From Actinomycetes bacterium (lineage in GTDB: Bacteria > Actinomycetota > Actinomycetes > Nanopelagicales > Nanopelagicaceae): a stretch of DNA of 36,092 bases. This document shows positions 35,342 through 36,092 of this stretch, one piece after another. Under the pieces are notes generated by a model, which was given only the letters and a program-made list of their open reading frames with translations, did no database searches and had not been told where the DNA came from. Position numbers and translations under genes: made by a program. The stretch lies in contig CAKKQM010000083.1 in the NCBI GenBank assembly GCA_919902125.1, positions 1 through 36,092 on the forward strand. The letters are read 5' to 3'. Each line of letters begins with the position of its first letter. The stretch's first letter is position 1.

Positions 35342-35740
35342 CTAAAGATCAAAAATTGCAATATCGGTTTCGAGGAAATCGCCGCCTTTACAAATCAGTT
35401 TTCTGCGTGTGGTCGCAGCCAGTGCATAGGCAAAAACATCTCCATAGTTCAGTCTGGCTGGATGACCAGTACCTTTTCCGTAATCACGATAAGCCGCGCG
35501 CGCAACATCAACTTGTTTTGAATCTACTGAAAGTATTTCAATGCCGCCCTCTTTAATAAGAGCGTTAAATTTACGGATCGCAACTGGATCCTTCGTGGAA
35601 TCTACGACTATCGCTGTCTCCAAGTAATTTCCAGCAGAGATAGCGCATTCGTTCTCATTAATAGCGATAAGAATCTCATCGCTATCGGGTTCAGCAAATA
35701 GAATGGATAAAATTGCCGAACTATCGACAACTACCTTCAT
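35342..35740 (-). CDS. vapC: VapC-family PIN-domain toxin ribonuclease
   Basis: This 132-residue PIN-domain protein has the acidic residues of the active site at Asp6 (VVDSSAIL), Glu41 (NYLETAIV), Asp101 (NYGDVFAYALA) and Asp121 (KGGDF). VapC toxins cleave specific RNAs, often tRNA or rRNA, when freed from their antitoxin. Its ATG overlaps the vapB stop by four bases, so the pair is co-translated. It ends 15 nt after the gabT remnant and is convergent with it. The RNA target cannot be predicted. Confidence 0.92.
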   Translation of the reverse strand: MKVVVDSSAILSILFAEPDSDEILIAINENECAISAGNYLETAIVVDSTKDPVAIRKFNALIKEGGIEILSVDSKQVDVARAAYRDYGKGTGHPARLNYGDVFAYALAATTRRKLICKGGDFLETDIAIFDL

Positions 35741-35982
35741 CGTGGTAGGCCAGATTCGTCGTAAAGCATGGAATCGACCGATTCTCTGGTCATGCCTTTT
35801 GGCATTCGTATCGAGATTTCGTGAGCCAGAGTGCGCAACCTCTCAAGACGATCCTCGGCTTTTGCCCGAGCCAAACGCTCGCGTAATGCGACAGTCACAG
35901 CCTCCGTGAGCGTTTCATCATAAATCGAAGCCACCTGGATAGCTAGGCGGTGCGCCTCTTCATTCTTAATGTTCATTCCCAT
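35737..35982 (-). CDS. vapB: VapB-family antitoxin (Rv0623/PSK-type)
   Basis: This 81-residue protein has a predicted ribbon-helix-helix-like N-terminus (NIKNEEAHRLAIQVASIYDETLTEAVTVALRERLAR) and a charged C-terminal tail (residues 50-81) that would bind and inhibit the adjacent PIN toxin. The family is the Rv0623-like antitoxin group common in actinobacteria and proteobacteria. The ATG at 35982 follows TAACAT by 7 nt, suggesting a leaderless message; Met3 is an alternative start. The complex usually represses its own promoter, and the AT-rich TATAACATATAA at this promoter could be its operator. Confidence 0.88.
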   Translation of the reverse strand: MGMNIKNEEAHRLAIQVASIYDETLTEAVTVALRERLARAKAEDRLERLRTLAHEISIRMPKGMTRESVDSMLYDESGLPR

Positions 35983-35989
35983 GATTTAT

Positions 35990-35995
35990 ATGTTA
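35990..35995 (-). promoter_or_regulatory. -10 element of a leaderless vapBC promoter
   Basis: TAACAT ends 7 nt before the vapB ATG within an AT-rich near-palindrome. The same bases may be the VapBC binding site. Confidence 0.4.
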
Positions 35996-36092
35996 TACCT
36001 TTTGATTATTGGTTTCTACCATTTTCCAGTCAGTTCGGATCAAACTCTCACTCGATCTGCGGTTATGCGAAGTCAGAGCGCAGCGGGCAACC
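35993..36092 (-). other. Right-edge open frame upstream of vapB
   Basis: One minus-strand frame is open from the window edge to a TAA at 35993 (about 32 codons, including HNRRSSESLIRTDWK). It could be the end of a gene lying to the right, but a run of this length can occur by chance and I recognise no family. No tRNA or repeat was seen here. Confidence 0.2.

Noticed and set aside
35993-36092. Partial protein-coding gene entering from the right edge
   Set aside because: The open frame is only about 32 codons with no recognisable family, so it is listed as a low-confidence stretch and not as a gene.

Overview
The window looks like a chromosomal segment of a small-genome actinobacterium of moderate GC, most plausibly a freshwater member of the Nanopelagicales (acI) or a close relative. 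This rests on family-level evidence: the actinobacterial core order (gabT)-M50 protease-ispG-proS-rimP-nusA-ylxR-infB-rbfA-truB-ribF-rpsO-pnp-M16-dapB followed by thyX-dapA-rnj-ftsK-rodZ-like-rimO-pgsA-cinA-clgR, a ClgR-type regulator, a mycoredoxin-like protein, ThyX, RNase J, and many leaderless promoters (TAnnnT placed 6-7 nt before an ATG). No rRNA, tRNA, CRISPR array or transposase was found. The species assignment is inference.

Layout. Positions 1-8290 (minus strand): TetR regulator, ClgR, PncC/CinA C-terminal domain, PgsA, RimO, a RodZ-like membrane HTH protein, FtsK and RNase J. Positions 8287-9958: dapA (translationally coupled to rnj) and thyX, separated by a perfect palindrome at the thyX stop codon. 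Positions 9959-16352 are an accessory block set between thyX and dapB: an azlCD branched-chain amino acid exporter pair (plus), a four-gene sugar or polyol cassette (minus: HUMPS-family enzyme, zinc-type dehydrogenase, SDR, TIM-barrel isomerase), an unknown membrane-anchored protein, a divergent LuxR-type regulator with repeated operator-like motifs between them, and a mycoredoxin-like gene. Positions 16371-33057 (minus) are the long core block for lysine/peptidoglycan precursors, protein and RNA processing, translation initiation, ribosome maturation and isoprenoid synthesis. Positions 33121-35982 hold gabT and deoD (plus) and a vapBC toxin-antitoxin pair (minus).

The most interesting structural observation is a scar downstream of deoD. 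A 24-codon piece of a second, diverged gabT 3' end (35252-35326) lies directly after a small, apparently truncated hydrophobic ORF. The simplest reading is that a foreign segment carrying a gabT 3' end, deoD and the start of a further membrane gene recombined into the resident gabT, leaving the old gabT end behind. Other points worth a second look are the uncharacterised four-gene carbohydrate cassette, the phased TGAyyGGTCA-like repeats next to the LuxR gene, the recurring leaderless promoter pattern, and a structured rpsO-pnp intergenic RNA.
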